Assembly (NCBI GenBank): GCA_022566435.1
Contig: JADFIX010000180.1
Location: forward strand, 1-7,185
DNA from: Planctomycetota bacterium
GTDB lineage: Bacteria > Planctomycetota > Phycisphaerae > UBA1845
Reading direction: 5' to 3'
DNA length: 7,185 nucleotides
The position numbers and the translations under genes are program-made. A model generated the notes under the pieces. It did no database searches. It was given only the letters and a program-made list of their open reading frames with translations, and was not told the origin of the DNA. Below, one piece after another: positions 6,659 to 7,185 of the stretch (the stretch's first letter is position 1; each line of letters starts with the position of its first letter).

Positions 6659-7185
6659 TCAGGGTGCAAACAGCCTTAGAAACTCACTTGCGTCCTTCAA
6701 GTCGACGTCCGCATCGCCATCGAAATCAAATCCTTCCAGGCACGAGGATTCGCAGGCCACGTCGCCCGGCTGCGGTGCCGCTTCCGGTCCTGAAAGGCAT
6801 CTCACCAAGAACCGGTAATCACCGAGGTCCACGCTTCCGGAACCGTCGTACAAATTCTCGCACTCGTCCGGAACACCGGTGCCGTTGCAATCGGCTCGGT
6901 TGGAGGCCGTTAGGTACGACACCTCCACGGCGACGAAAGTCTCCGCACACACGCCGGGGTCCAACCCGTCGCTAGGCAACATCGCGATCACGGCGTCACC
7001 GCCGTCAATCGCCCCATTATAGACCGCTGCGGAAACGATGAGTGAATCGGTGTTGGGCGGCACTACGCAGTCTGCACCATTAAAAACGAAGAGCGTGCCG
7101 ACCGGCACGTCGTTTAGACTGATGTCGACATACTCGGAGGTTCTCGACAGATCCGCACTTGCCGATACGGTCAACGTCACGTCGC
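6659..7185 (-). CDS. C-terminal part of a secreted beta-rich protein with dockerin-like ending
   Basis: The frame is open to the right edge, so the gene starts outside the window; 174 residues are visible before a TGA at 6659. A GTG at 7180 falls inside a continuous beta-strand pattern and is not taken as the start. Residues 1-91 (DVTLTVSASADL, SEYVDISLNDVPVGTLFV, LIVSAAVYNGAIDGGDAVI, FVAVEVSYL) look like a beta-sandwich module that recurs in planctomycete exported proteins; I cannot name its family. DCNGTGVPDECE (99-110) follows. A dockerin-like pair ends the protein: a weaker loop YDGSGSVDLGDY (112-123) and a full EF loop DFDGDADVDLKD (153-164), then EFLRLFAP at the end. In classical systems dockerins bind cohesins, but in planctomycetes dockerin-like ends are widespread without known cohesin partners. 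The pseudopilin-like gene starts 42 bases downstream, which fits co-transcription. Confidence 0.87.
   Translation of the reverse strand, partial: DVTLTVSASADLSRTSEYVDISLNDVPVGTLFVFNGADCVVPPNTDSLIVSAAVYNGAIDGGDAVIAMLPSDGLDPGVCAETFVAVEVSYLTASNRADCNGTGVPDECENLYDGSGSVDLGDYRFLVRCLSGPEAAPQPGDVACESSCLEGFDFDGDADVDLKDASEFLRLFAP

Noticed and set aside
5738..6679. Long plus-strand open frame (313 codons)
   Set aside because: It is antisense to the pseudopilin-like gene, whose leader, membrane segment and DGH motif are clear. The plus-strand product is Arg-rich with no domain.

Overview
The window reads as chromosomal DNA from a planctomycete-like bacterium (Planctomycetota), probably a deep, uncultured lineage. 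This rests on protein style rather than any marker gene. The proteins are large, secreted and modular. They carry FG-GAP/VCBS propeller repeats, DCNGNGxPDEC-type acidic Cys motifs, dockerin-like EF loops near the C-terminus, and a pseudopilin-like protein with a GFSLVE leader and a late DGH motif. The sequence is fairly GC-rich. Shine-Dalgarno sites are weak or absent at most starts, which also fits. No rRNA, tRNA, CRISPR array, insertion sequence or phage gene was seen.

All supported genes lie on the minus strand, so transcription runs from the right edge to the left edge. In that order: (1) 7185-6659, the C-terminal end of a secreted protein with a beta-rich domain and a two-loop dockerin-like ending; (2) 6616-5507, a pseudopilin-like protein starting 42 bases after gene 1; (3) 5396-3609, a secreted protein with two PPC-like beta-sandwich copies around a middle beta domain, then one EF-type loop and a tail; (4) 3408-563, a seven-repeat FG-GAP beta-propeller followed by a long Cys-rich repeat region, now split by a frameshift near 1841-1863 into two reading frames; (5) 255-1, the signal peptide and first VCBS/FG-GAP repeat of another propeller protein cut by the left edge.

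Genes 1 to 3 are closely spaced with no clear promoter between them and may be co-transcribed. Genes 4 and 5 each have a sigma70-like promoter candidate in the gap upstream. The two candidates share the same -35 hexamer (TTGAAT) and the same 17-base spacer. The gene 4 candidate is followed at once by a strong dyad at the predicted mRNA 5' end.

No enzyme, cohesin, transporter or regulator is visible. The window looks like a cluster of cell-surface or extracellular display proteins with one pseudopilin-like component. A joint function cannot be read from the sequence. The most useful observations are the frameshift that hides a roughly 948-residue protein, the unusual C-terminal HG...CVA module of that protein, and the matched promoter pair.
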